A DNA stretch of 64,000 nucleotides from CAWAYR01 sp050250955 (GCA_050250955.1 JBFWNR010000001.1:930001-994000), one strand, 5' to 3'; counted from the stretch's first letter, positions 25,591 through 33,514 are shown. Numbers and translations are program-made. Notes: generated by a model not told the origin, from the sequence alone.

Positions 25591-25615
25591 CTCCACTCCA
25601 GTCCAAAAAAATCCA
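25591..25615 (-). promoter_or_regulatory. MraZ-box array (operator) overlapping the mraZ ribosome-binding site
   Basis: On the minus strand the bases read TGGAT-TTTTT-TGGAC-TGGAG-TGGAG, so TGGAN units sit at 0, 10, 15 and 20. The E. coli MraZ operator is made of TGGGN units at similar pentamer spacing. The last unit supplies the GGAG Shine-Dalgarno for mraZ, and the array begins at the predicted transcription start. Confidence 0.7.
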
Positions 25616-25620
25616 CTCGG

Positions 25621-25649
25621 ATGGTAGAGGACGGTCATCGACCTGTCAA
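25621..25649 (-). promoter_or_regulatory. Sigma70 promoter of the dcw operon
   Basis: On the minus strand a perfect -35 TTGACA (25644-25649) is separated by exactly 17 bp from a -10 TACCAT (25621-25626). Transcription would begin near 25614-25615, at the first MraZ box. The -10 is imperfect (4 of 6). Confidence 0.72.
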
Positions 25650-25650
25650 C

Positions 25651-25686
25651 GGGAACTTCGCCTAAGTTGTCGTCGATAGGGAACTT
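25651..25686. repeat. Direct repeat GGGAACTT and AACTT-N5-AAGTT palindrome
   Basis: GGGAACTT occurs at 25651-25658 and 25679-25686 (28-bp period), and the first copy is part of the inverted repeat AACTTCGCCTAAGTT (25654-25668). The block lies directly upstream of the mraZ -35 box and between the divergent mraZ and ychF promoters, so it could bind a regulator. No other explanation is seen. Confidence 0.4.
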
Positions 25687-25761
25687 ACGTATTACTTTCG
25701 CCCGCTGTTCTCCCGTGGGCACCACAAGAGGATTTGCCTTTTCTTCGTATTTCGCTGCCCG

Positions 25762-25770
25762 TGCTACGAT
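25762..25770 (+). promoter_or_regulatory. Extended -10 promoter candidate for ychF
   Basis: TGCTACGAT fits the extended -10 pattern TGnTATAAT in 7 of 8 fixed positions. A weak -35 TTCTTC lies 18 bp upstream (25741-25746). The start would be near 25777, giving a leader of about 24 nt with AAAGGG (25785-25790) before the ATG. Confidence 0.45.
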
Positions 25771-25800
25771 GGGCGGTTTCGATTAAAGGGTCCGTCCCGC

Positions 25801-26889
25801 ATGCTGCACGCCGCCCTGATAGGCCTGCCATCCACCGGAAAGTCCACGCTCTTCCAGCTCATGACGAGCGCCAAGGAGGGCGGGCGGAACGCCAAGGGCG
25901 ACACCGTGGTCGGCATCTCGAAGGTGCCCGACGCCAGGCTGGACCGGCTGACGGCGATGTTCAACCCGAAGAAGCGGGTGCCGGCGACGATCGAGTTCAC
26001 CGACAGCGCCGGCCCGGCGCGCGCCGCCGCGGCCGCGCTCGTCGACGTCGCCGGCTACAAGAACGCCGACGCGCTCGTCCACGTCGTCCGCGCCTTCCGT
26101 GACGAGGCGGTGCCGCACCCGTCGTCGACCATCGACCCGGCGCGCGATGCCCAGGCGATGGAGGACGAGCTCATCCTCGCCGACCTGGGGGTCGTCGAGC
26201 GACGCATGGAGCGGCTCGAGAAGGACCTCAAGAAGGCGAAGACCGCCGACCTGGAGAAAGAGAAGGACATCCTCGCCCGCGCCGCTGCCGCGCTGGCCGA
26301 CGGGCAGCCGCTGCGCGCCCTCGGCCTCGCCGGCGACGATCGCAAGCGGCTGCGCGGCTTCCAGTTCCTCTCGGCCAAGCCGCTGCTGGTGGTCATCAAC
26401 CTCGACGAAGCCGACATCGGCGTCGCCGGCGACGTCACCGCGGCCGCCGCGGCAACCGGCCTCACGCCGTTCCTGTCGCGCGCCGCGACCCGCGCGGTAC
26501 CGGCGTGCGCCAAGATCGAACTCGAGATCGCCCAGCTCGACGCCGCCGACGCCGCCGCCTTTCTCGCCGACCTCGGGCTCGCCGAGTCGGGGCTCGACCG
26601 CGTCATCCGCGCCAGCTACGACCTGCTCGGCTACATGTCCTTCTTCACGGTCGGCGACGACGAGTGCCGGGCGTGGTCGATTCCGCGCGGCACCGCCGCG
26701 CAGCTGGCCGCCGGGGAGATCCACAGCGACATCCAGCGCGGCTTCATCCGCGCCGAAGTGGTCGGCTACGATGCGCTGGTGGCCCGCGGGTCGATGGCGG
26801 CGTGCAAGGAGGCCGGTGAAGTCCGGCTCGAAGGCAAGGAGTACGTCGTCCAGGACGGCGACATCATCAACTTCCGGCACGCCACCTGA
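25801..26889 (+). CDS. ychF: YchF/OLA1-family P-loop nucleotidase (divergent)
   Basis: YchF proteins are ribosome-associated ATPases of the Obg family linked to stress and redox responses. The 362-residue product has the family length, the P-loop GLPSTGKSTLF (~9-19), an NLDEAD motif in the base-recognition position and the C-terminal TGS-like domain (IPRGTAAQLAAGEIHSDIQR through VVQDGDIINFRHA), which is strongly YchF-like. The switch II region is altered: the usual DIAGLVKGAS...GEGLGN block is replaced by DSAGPARAAAAALVDVAGYK. A coiled-coil helical domain (ERRMERLEKDLKKAKTADLE) is present. It is divergent from mraZ and leads the glycan operon. Confidence 0.85.
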   Translation: MLHAALIGLPSTGKSTLFQLMTSAKEGGRNAKGDTVVGISKVPDARLDRLTAMFNPKKRVPATIEFTDSAGPARAAAAALVDVAGYKNADALVHVVRAFRDEAVPHPSSTIDPARDAQAMEDELILADLGVVERRMERLEKDLKKAKTADLEKEKDILARAAAALADGQPLRALGLAGDDRKRLRGFQFLSAKPLLVVINLDEADIGVAGDVTAAAAATGLTPFLSRAATRAVPACAKIELEIAQLDAADAAAFLADLGLAESGLDRVIRASYDLLGYMSFFTVGDDECRAWSIPRGTAAQLAAGEIHSDIQRGFIRAEVVGYDALVARGSMAACKEAGEVRLEGKEYVVQDGDIINFRHAT

Positions 26890-26903
26890 CCGACTGTCCG
26901 CCG

Positions 26904-27950
26904 ATGGCCGTCCGCACCGTGCTCGTCTGCGAAACGCAGGTGCCGCTCGTGCGCGGCGGCGCCGAGCTGCTGGTGCGCCAGCTCGTCGACGAGCTGCGGC
27001 GGCGCGGGTTCGACGCCGATCGGGTCTCGGTGCCGTTCAAGTGGTATCCGAAACAGGAGATCCTGCCGCACGCCGCCGCCTGGGGGCTGCTCGACCTCAG
27101 CGAGAGCAACGGCCGCTCCATCGACCTGGTGATCGCCACCAAGTTCCCGACCTACCTGGCGCGCCATCCGCGCAAGGTCTGCTGGCTGGTGCACCAGCAC
27201 CGCGCCGCCTACGAACTGGCGGCGACCCCGTATTCGGACTTCGCCCACGAGGAGCTCGACGTGGCGCTGCGCGATCGGCTGATGGCCATCGACGAGCGGG
27301 CGCTGGCCGGGTGCGTCGGGCGCTACACGATCTCGCGCACGGTGACGGCGCGCCTCGAGAAGTACAACGGCCTGGACTCGACCCCGCTGTACCATCCGCC
27401 GCTGCTGGCGCCGCGCCTGGCGCCCGGCCGGCTCGGCGACTACGTGCTGTCGGTGGCCCGGCTCGAGCAGAACAAGCGCGTCGATCTGGTGGTGCGTTCG
27501 GTCGCCGCCTGGCCCGAGCCGCTGACCCTGGCGGTGGTCGGTGACGGCAGCCAGCGGCTCCGGGTCGAGCGCGCCGCCGAGGAGGCCGGCGTCGCCCATC
27601 GGGTGCGGTTCCTCGGCGCGGTCGACGACGACACCCTGCTGGCGCTGTACCGCGAGGCGCTGGCGGTGGCCTACGTGCCCTTCGACGAGGACTACGGACT
27701 GGTGACCCTGGAGGCCTTCCTCGCCGCCAAGCCGGTGGTGACCGCCAGCGATTCCGGCGGCACGCTGGAGTTCGTCGCCGACGGCGTCAACGGCCTGGTC
27801 GTGGCGCCGACGCCGGCGGCGATCGGCGACGCCGTCGCCCGGCTGCACGACCGCCGCGGGGAGGCCGCGGCCCTGGGCGCCGCCGGGCGCGACCGCGCCG
27901 CGGCCATCACCTGGGACGCGGTGATCGAACGGCTGGTGTCGCATGGCTGA
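26904..27950 (+). CDS. GT4-type glycosyltransferase
   Basis: The 348-residue cytoplasmic or peripheral-membrane protein has the two-domain GT-B fold. The N-terminal half shows a glycine-rich loop (PLVRGGAELLVRQL); the C-terminal half shows YVLSVARLEQNKRVDLVV, VVGDGSQRLRVE and the nucleotide-sugar-binding EDYGLVTLEAFLAAKPVV with the E-x7-E pattern of retaining GT4 enzymes. The donor and acceptor are unknown. It starts 14 bp after ychF and overlaps the next gene by 8 nt, so it belongs to the same operon as the following sugar genes. Confidence 0.85.
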   Translation: MAVRTVLVCETQVPLVRGGAELLVRQLVDELRRRGFDADRVSVPFKWYPKQEILPHAAAWGLLDLSESNGRSIDLVIATKFPTYLARHPRKVCWLVHQHRAAYELAATPYSDFAHEELDVALRDRLMAIDERALAGCVGRYTISRTVTARLEKYNGLDSTPLYHPPLLAPRLAPGRLGDYVLSVARLEQNKRVDLVVRSVAAWPEPLTLAVVGDGSQRLRVERAAEEAGVAHRVRFLGAVDDDTLLALYREALAVAYVPFDEDYGLVTLEAFLAAKPVVTASDSGGTLEFVADGVNGLVVAPTPAAIGDAVARLHDRRGEAAALGAAGRDRAAAITWDAVIERLVSHG

Positions 27951-28719
27951 TCGCCGCCTGCCGGGCCTGCCAGGTGTGCTGGTCCTGCTCCCGACCTACA
28001 ACGAACGGGAGAACCTGCCGGTCGTCGCCGAGCGCCTGCTGGCCTACGCCGACCTGCGCGTGCTGGTCATCGACGACGGCTCGCCCGACGGCACCGGGCA
28101 GCTGGCCGACCAGCTCGCCGCGGCCAGCGGCGGCCGGCTGCAGGTGCTGCACCGCACCGGCAGGCGCGGCCTCGGCCGCTCCTATCTCGACGGGATGCGC
28201 GCCGCGCTGGCCTCCGACGCCCGGCTGGTCTTCCAGATGGACGCCGACCTGTCGCACGACCCGCAGTACGTCCCGGACATGGTCGCGGCGGCGGCCGACC
28301 ACGACGTCGTCATCGGGTCGCGCTACCTGCAGGGCGTCAGCGTCGTCAACTGGCCGCTGCGCCGGCTGATCCTCAGCACCTTCGCCAACTGGTACGTGCG
28401 CACGATCACCGGCATGCAGGTGCGCGACTGCACCGCCGGCTTCCGCTGCTGGCGCCGCGACGCCATCGCCCGCCTGCCGCTGGACCGGATCGTCTCGGAT
28501 GGCTACTCGTTCCAGGTCGAGACGCTGTTCCTGGCCCTCGAAGCCGGCTGCCGCGTCGGCGAGGTGCCGATCATCTTCGTCGAGCGCCGCGTCGGCGCCT
28601 CGAAGATCTCCGGCGGGGTCATCCGCGAGTCGTTCTTCACTCCGTGGCGGATGGCGCTGCGGCGGCTGTTCGCCCGCCGCCGCGCCGAAGCGCCGCGCTA
28701 CAATCCCCCGACGTCGTGA
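27943..28719 (+). CDS. GT2 polyprenol-phosphate sugar transferase (DPM1-like)
   Basis: The 258-residue product resembles dolichyl/polyprenyl-phosphate mannosyl- or glucosyltransferases, which load a sugar onto a lipid carrier at the cytoplasmic face of the membrane. Motifs: VLLPTYNERENLPVV at the start, VIDDGSPDGT, QMDADLSHDPQYVPDM (metal-binding DAD), and GYSFQVETLF with IFVERRVGASKIS near the end, which are typical of the DPM1 branch. No C-terminal membrane helices are visible, so it is the soluble type. It overlaps the previous gene by 8 nt and the next by a GTGA junction. Confidence 0.87.
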   Translation: MADRRLPGLPGVLVLLPTYNERENLPVVAERLLAYADLRVLVIDDGSPDGTGQLADQLAAASGGRLQVLHRTGRRGLGRSYLDGMRAALASDARLVFQMDADLSHDPQYVPDMVAAAADHDVVIGSRYLQGVSVVNWPLRRLILSTFANWYVRTITGMQVRDCTAGFRCWRRDAIARLPLDRIVSDGYSFQVETLFLALEAGCRVGEVPIIFVERRVGASKISGGVIRESFFTPWRMALRRLFARRRAEAPRYNPPTS

Positions 28720-29495
28720 CCACCCCCGCGCCGCCGGCCGCCGCGCCCAGCCTGAGCCTGTTCTTCCCCGCCTACAACGACAGCGGGACGATCGCCAGTC
28801 TGGTCATTCGCGCCCTGCACGTCGCCGCGACGCTGACCGCCGACTACGAGGTCATCGTCGTCAACGACGGCAGCCGCGACGGCACCGCGGCGATTCTCGA
28901 CGAGCTGGCGCGGGTGTATCCGGACCACTTCCGCGTCGTTCACCACGCCGTCAACCGCGGCTACGGCGGGGCGCTGCGCTCCGGCTTCGCCGCGGCGACC
29001 AAGGACCTCGTCTTCTACACCGACGGCGACGCCCAGTACGACCCCGGCGAGGTGACGCTGCTCTGGCAGGCGATGCGACCCGAGGTCGACTGGGTGAACG
29101 GCTGGAAGATCAGCCGCTCGGATCCGCTGCACCGCATCGTCATCGGCCGCATCTACCACCACACCGTCAAGCGGCTGTTCGGCCTCACCGTCCGCGACGT
29201 CGACTGCGACTTCCGGCTGATGCGGCGGCGGATGTTCGAGGTGGTCCGACTCGAGAAGGACAGCGGCGTCATCTGCCTGGAGATGATGAAGAAGTTCAAG
29301 GACGCCGGGTTTCGCGTCGCCGAGGTGCCCGTGCACCACTACCACCGCGCGCACGGCCGGTCGCAGTTCTTCAACTTCCCGCGCATCGCCCGTACCGGCG
29401 TCGACGTCTTCAAGCTGTGGTGGGCGCTGGTGGTCCGCCGCGAGCATCTCGGCGCCGTGCCCGGCCGGGCCGGCGCCGAACGGACCCGGTCGTGA
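28716..29495 (+). CDS. GT2-family glycosyltransferase
   Basis: The 259-residue product is a second GT2 enzyme, with SLFFPAYNDSGTIASLV, VIVVNDGSRDGT, the GYGGALRSGF loop, YTDGDAQYDPGE (metal-binding DGD) and the downstream DCDFRLMRRRMF and HHYHRAHGRSQFF motifs typical of lipid-carrier or undecaprenyl-phosphate transferases. The GTG at 28716 overlaps the TGA of the previous gene. A TACAAT hexamer lies at 28699-28704, so an additional internal start is conceivable. The sugar is unknown. Confidence 0.85.
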   Translation: MTTPAPPAAAPSLSLFFPAYNDSGTIASLVIRALHVAATLTADYEVIVVNDGSRDGTAAILDELARVYPDHFRVVHHAVNRGYGGALRSGFAAATKDLVFYTDGDAQYDPGEVTLLWQAMRPEVDWVNGWKISRSDPLHRIVIGRIYHHTVKRLFGLTVRDVDCDFRLMRRRMFEVVRLEKDSGVICLEMMKKFKDAGFRVAEVPVHHYHRAHGRSQFFNFPRIARTGVDVFKLWWALVVRREHLGAVPGRAGAERTRS

Positions 29496-30529
29496 GCGCC
29501 GGCTTCTATCGCGGCCGCCGGGTGATGATCACCGGCGGGCTCGGCTTCATCGGCAGCAACCTGGCGATCCGCCTGGTCGAACTCGGGGCCGACGTGCTGC
29601 TGGTCGACTCGCTGATTCCGGGCGCCGGCGGCAACTTCGTCAACATCGCGCCGGTCACCGATCGCCTGCGCGTCAACGTCGCCGACATCCGCCAGTCGAG
29701 CACCATGAACTGGCTGGTGCGCGATCAGGAGGTCATCTTCAACCTCGCCGGGCAGGTCAGCCATATCGACAGCATGCGCGACCCGCACACCGATCTCGAG
29801 GTGAACTGCCGCGCCCAGCTGACGCTGCTCGAGTCCTGCCGCCACCACAACCCGGCGACCAAGGTGGTGTTCGCGGGCACCCGCCAGGTCTACGGCCGCC
29901 CGGATTCCCTGCCGGTCACCGAGCGGCACCTGGTGCGCCCCACCGACGTCAACGGCATCAACAAGGTGGCCGGCGAGTACTACCACCTGGTCTACAACAA
30001 CGTCTTCGGCGTCCGCGCCTGCTCGCTGCGCCTGACCAACGTCTACGGGCCGCGGCAGCTCATCCGCCACAACCGCCAGGGCTTCATCGGCTGGTTCATC
30101 CGCCTCGCCCTCGACGGCCGCGAGATCGAGATCTACGGCGACGGCTCGCAGGTCCGCGACTTCGTCTACGTCGACGACGTCGTCGAGGCGTTCCTGCGCG
30201 CCGGCGCCACCGACGCCGTGAACGGCGAGGTCTACAACATCGGCGGCAACGAGCACTGGACCCACGCCGACCTGGTCAGGGTGCTGGTCTCGATGGCCCC
30301 GGGCGCGTCGTTCCGCTTCGTGGAGTGGCCGGCCGAGAAGAAGGCGATCGACATCGGCAGCTTCTACGCCGACTCGTCGAAGTTCGGCGCCGCGACCGGC
30401 TGGGCCCCGGCGGTCACGCTTGCCGATGGCCTGGCCCGGACCCTGGCGTTCTACCGCGCCCACTACGCCGACTACGCCGCCGCCGAGGCCCGCGGCGCCG
30501 ATCGGCGGGTCCCGGAGGCGACGGCGTGA
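29492..30529 (+). CDS. Extended SDR NAD-dependent epimerase/dehydratase, lacking the usual catalytic Tyr
   Basis: The 345-residue product has the NAD-binding GGLGFIGSNL loop (~15-24), VVFAGTRQVYG in the Ser/Thr motif position and the C-terminal YGDGSQVRDFVYVDD and VYNIGGNEHWT substrate motifs of nucleotide-sugar epimerases. At the YxxxK position the sequence is DVNGINK, so residue 154 is Asn and Lys is 158. I recall the same DVNGINK pattern in related epimerase-like proteins of bacterial polysaccharide clusters, so it is probably a subfamily trait and not a sequencing error. The start is GTG in a GTGA overlap. Confidence 0.85.
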   Translation: MSAGFYRGRRVMITGGLGFIGSNLAIRLVELGADVLLVDSLIPGAGGNFVNIAPVTDRLRVNVADIRQSSTMNWLVRDQEVIFNLAGQVSHIDSMRDPHTDLEVNCRAQLTLLESCRHHNPATKVVFAGTRQVYGRPDSLPVTERHLVRPTDVNGINKVAGEYYHLVYNNVFGVRACSLRLTNVYGPRQLIRHNRQGFIGWFIRLALDGREIEIYGDGSQVRDFVYVDDVVEAFLRAGATDAVNGEVYNIGGNEHWTHADLVRVLVSMAPGASFRFVEWPAEKKAIDIGSFYADSSKFGAATGWAPAVTLADGLARTLAFYRAHYADYAAAEARGADRRVPEATA

Positions 30530-31644
30530 GCGCGACCGCCGTGCGGGTCCCGTTCAACGTGCTGCGGCCCGGCGACGACCGCGCCGCCGTCGACGCCGCC
30601 ATCGCCCGCGTGCTGGACAGCGGCTGGTTCGTCCTCGGACCCGAAGTCGCCGCCTTCGAGGCCGAGTTCGCCGCCGCCGCCGGCGCCCGCCACGCCGTCG
30701 GCGTGAACACCGGCACCGACGCGATCGCCCTGGCGTTGCGGGCGCTCGGTATCGGCCCCGGCGACGAGGTGATCACCTCGCCGCTGTCGGCGGCCTACTC
30801 GGCGCTGGCGATCGCCATGACCGGCGCCCGGCCGGTGTTCGCCGACATCGACCCGCAGCGCCTCACGGTCGACCCGGCGGCGATCGGCGCCGCGGTGACG
30901 CCCCACACCCGGGCGATCCTGCCCGTGCACCTCTACGGCCAGGCCGCCGACATGGACGCGATCCACGCCGTCGCCGCCCGCCACGGCCTGGCGATCGTCG
31001 ACGACGCCTGCCAGGCGCACGGCGCCACGGTGGCCGGCCGGCCGGTGGGACGCGGCTCGGCGGCCGCCGCGTTCAGCTTCTACCCCACCAAGAACCTCGG
31101 CGCCCTCGGTGACGGCGGGGCGATCACCACCGACGACGCGACGCTGGCGGACCGGCTGCGCCGGCTGCGCAACGGCGGCCAGTCGAGCCGCTACCACCAC
31201 GACGAGCCGGGGGTGAACAGCCGCCTCGACGAACTGCAGGCGGCGATCCTGCGCGTGCGGCTGCCGCGGCTGGCGGCGGCGACGGCGGCGCGGCGGCGGC
31301 TGGCGGAACGCTACCGCACGGCGCTGGACGCAGCGGACGGCGTCCTCGTGCCGCGGGTGTGTGACCCCGGGCACGTCCACCATCTCTTCCCCGTGCTCGC
31401 CGCCGAGCGCGACGCCCTGCAGGCGCATCTCGGCGGCCGCGGCGTCGAGACGCTGATTCATTACCCGGTGCCGATTCCGCGCCAGCCGGCGGCGCGCGGC
31501 TGGGCACCGGCCGTCTGCCCGAACGCCGACGTGGTCTGCGCGCGGGTCGTGTCGCTGCCCCTGTATCCATCCTTGACCGAGGCTGCGCAGGACGAGGTCG
31601 TCGACGCGGTGCGGACGGTCGCTGAAAGGTCGCTCGATGTCTAA
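30526..31644 (+). CDS. DegT/DnrJ/EryC1/StrS-family sugar aminotransferase
   Basis: The 372-residue PLP enzyme transfers an amino group to a nucleotide-linked keto sugar. It shows the family start with VLDSGWFVLGPEVAAFE, the VNTGTDAIALAL phosphate-binding loop, LPVHLYGQAADM, IVDDACQAHGA (Asp pairing with the PLP nitrogen), and FSFYPTKNLGALGDGG, in which Lys189 would form the PLP aldimine. The C-terminal domain retains HHLFPVL and LPLYPSLT. The GTG at 30526 overlaps the stop of the SDR gene. It implies that the operon product contains an amino sugar. Confidence 0.9.
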   Translation: MSATAVRVPFNVLRPGDDRAAVDAAIARVLDSGWFVLGPEVAAFEAEFAAAAGARHAVGVNTGTDAIALALRALGIGPGDEVITSPLSAAYSALAIAMTGARPVFADIDPQRLTVDPAAIGAAVTPHTRAILPVHLYGQAADMDAIHAVAARHGLAIVDDACQAHGATVAGRPVGRGSAAAAFSFYPTKNLGALGDGGAITTDDATLADRLRRLRNGGQSSRYHHDEPGVNSRLDELQAAILRVRLPRLAAATAARRRLAERYRTALDAADGVLVPRVCDPGHVHHLFPVLAAERDALQAHLGGRGVETLIHYPVPIPRQPAARGWAPAVCPNADVVCARVVSLPLYPSLTEAAQDEVVDAVRTVAERSLDV

Positions 31645-32605
31645 GCGGGTACTCATCACCGGCGGAGCCGGGTTCGTGGGCTCCCACCTGAGCGAGGCAC
31701 TGCTCGGTGCGGGCCATCGCGTGCAGGTGATCGACGACTTGTCGACCGGCACCATCGGCAACATTGCGCCGTTCAAGGGTCATCCACGGTTCGGCTACGT
31801 GATCGACACGGTGTTCAACGAGTCGCTCACCGCCGAACTGGTCGACGATGCCGACGTCGTCTTCCATCTCGCCGCCGCGGTCGGCGTGAAGTTGATCGTC
31901 GAACGTCCCGTACACACCATCGAGACCAACGTGCACGGCACCGAGGTGGTGCTGCGCCACGCGGTGAAGAAGAAGAAGCTGGTGTTCATCGCCTCGACCT
32001 CCGAGGTCTACGGCAAGAGCACTGCCGTGCCGTTCCGCGAGGACGCCGACCTGGTGCTAGGGGCGACGACCCGGCACCGCTGGGCCTACGCCTGCAGCAA
32101 GATGCTCGACGAGTTCCACGCCCTGGCCTACTTCAAGGAGCGCCATCTGCCGGTCGTGGTGTTCCGCCTCTTCAACACCGTCGGCCCGCGGCAGACCGGC
32201 CAGTACGGCATGGTGCTGCCGACCTTCGTCCGCCAGGCGCTGGCCGGCGAGCCGATCACGGTGTTCGGCGACGGCACCCAGAGCCGCAGCTTCACCTACG
32301 TCGGCGACGTCGTCCGGGCACTTCTCGCCCTGATGGACGAGCCGGCGGCCATCGGCCAGGTGATCAACATCGGCAACGTCGGGGAAGTGACCATCCGACA
32401 GCTGGCCGAGCGGGTCCGTGCCGCGGCCGGGTCCGCGTCGGAGATCGTGACGATTCCCTACGATCAGGCCTACGAGTCCGGATTCGAGGACATGCCGCGC
32501 CGGGTGCCCGATCTGGGCAAGATCCGCGCCCTCATCGGCTACGAGCCGAAGGTCGATCTGGACCAGATCATCCAGCACGTCCTGGCCGACGTCAGCAGCC
32601 GCTGA
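31637..32605 (+). CDS. Extended SDR epimerase/dehydratase (UDP-glucuronate decarboxylase/GalE-like)
   Basis: The 322-residue product starts MSKRVLITGGAGFVGSHL with the GxxGxxG NAD loop and has the canonical catalytic set: Ser in VFIASTSEVYG (~120) and YACSK (Tyr151, Lys155). VFRLFNTVGPRQTGQYGMV and FGDGTQSRSFTYVGDVV are closest to UDP-glucuronate decarboxylase and GalE-type enzymes. The last ~20 residues (VDLDQIIQHVLADVSSR) suit a short substrate-side helix. ATG 31637 overlaps the aminotransferase end by 8 nt, with AAAGG upstream. It is the last of the six sugar genes. Confidence 0.9.
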   Translation: MSKRVLITGGAGFVGSHLSEALLGAGHRVQVIDDLSTGTIGNIAPFKGHPRFGYVIDTVFNESLTAELVDDADVVFHLAAAVGVKLIVERPVHTIETNVHGTEVVLRHAVKKKKLVFIASTSEVYGKSTAVPFREDADLVLGATTRHRWAYACSKMLDEFHALAYFKERHLPVVVFRLFNTVGPRQTGQYGMVLPTFVRQALAGEPITVFGDGTQSRSFTYVGDVVRALLALMDEPAAIGQVINIGNVGEVTIRQLAERVRAAAGSASEIVTIPYDQAYESGFEDMPRRVPDLGKIRALIGYEPKVDLDQIIQHVLADVSSR

Positions 32606-32651
32606 GCGCCGCCGCAACGGACGGCGGGCTTCCGTCGCGCGCCCCGCTTGC

Positions 32652-32657
32652 TATACT
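32652..32657 (+). promoter_or_regulatory. Extended -10 element of the STN-repeat gene
   Basis: TGC-TATACT (TGC at 32649-32651, TATACT at 32652-32657) ends 6 nt before the ATG at 32664, so transcription would begin at or within the start codon. No good -35 is visible (TTCCGT lies 16 bp upstream). Confidence 0.5.
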
Positions 32658-32663
32658 GGCGGC

Positions 32664-33473
32664 ATGGCGCGCGCCCTCCTGACGGCCGTCGTCGTCCTCA
32701 TGGCGCTGCCGGCCGCGGCGCAGCAGCTGAGCCTGCAGATCCGCGATGGCCAGGTCAGCATGACGGCCACCAACGTGCCGGTGCGGCAGGTGCTCGCCGA
32801 GTGGGCGCGCGTCGGCGGCACCCGGGTCGTCGGCGCCGAGCGTATCGCCGGCCAGCCGCTGACGCTGACGCTCGAGAACGTCCCCGAAGCCAAGGCCCTT
32901 GACATCATCCTGCGCGGCGCCGCCGGCTACATGGCGGCGACGCGCGCCGTGCCGGGCAGTGGATCGTCGCACTACGACCGCATCCTCGTCCTCGCCACCA
33001 GCACGCCACCTGCGGCGAGCGCGGCGGCGGCCCGGCCCGGCGGGAGGTTCGCCAACACGCCGGTACAGGAAGGCCCGGAAGTGATCGAGGCCCCGCCCGA
33101 CGCCGCCGACGTGCCGACCGCCGACCCGACGCAGAACCCGTTCGCCGCCGCCTTCGCGCAGCCGGGGGTCGCCCAGCCGTTCGGACAGCCGACGCCGTTC
33201 GGGCAACCGGTCCCGTTCGGCCAGCCCGCGTTCGGGCAGCCGGTGTTCGGCCAGCCCAACCAGGCGGCGCCGTTCGGACAGCCGGCCGGTGCCACACCGT
33301 TCGGGGTGCCGATGACGGCGCCGAACGGCAATGGCCTGTTCGTGCCCGTGCCACCACAGCAGACCGAACCGGCGCCCGGCAGCTTCTTCGGCGTGCAGGG
33401 AGCGCCGACGCCGGGAATGGTCCAGCAGCCGCCGCCGCAGCCCGGCCAGCCGCGCCCCCGCCCGCAAGGCTAG
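32664..33473 (+). CDS. Secreted STN-domain-like protein with Phe-Gly-Gln-Pro repeats
   Basis: The 269-residue product has a signal peptide (MARALLTAVVVLMALPAAAQ) and an N-terminal region of ~90 residues whose pattern (VSMTATNVPVRQVLAEWARV, then LTLTLENVPEAKALDIIL) resembles the short secretin/TonB N-terminal (STN) fold. A Pro/Ala linker is followed by a run of PFGQP-type repeats at ~171-216 (QPFGQP, PFGQP, AFGQP, VFGQP, PFGQP) and a Pro/Gln-rich tail. It may pass through or anchor in the cell envelope, but I see no catalytic residues. It follows the sugar operon by 58 bp with its own -10. Confidence 0.75.
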   Translation: MARALLTAVVVLMALPAAAQQLSLQIRDGQVSMTATNVPVRQVLAEWARVGGTRVVGAERIAGQPLTLTLENVPEAKALDIILRGAAGYMAATRAVPGSGSSHYDRILVLATSTPPAASAAAARPGGRFANTPVQEGPEVIEAPPDAADVPTADPTQNPFAAAFAQPGVAQPFGQPTPFGQPVPFGQPAFGQPVFGQPNQAAPFGQPAGATPFGVPMTAPNGNGLFVPVPPQQTEPAPGSFFGVQGAPTPGMVQQPPPQPGQPRPRPQG

Positions 33474-33514
33474 CCGCCCGGCGAGAACCCTCCTCCCGCG
33501 TCCGTCTCCTGCGC

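Noticed and set aside
32664..33473. Secretin or TonB receptor assignment for the STN-repeat protein
   Set aside because: It has no outer-membrane beta-barrel or secretin domain; only the short N-terminal fold is similar.
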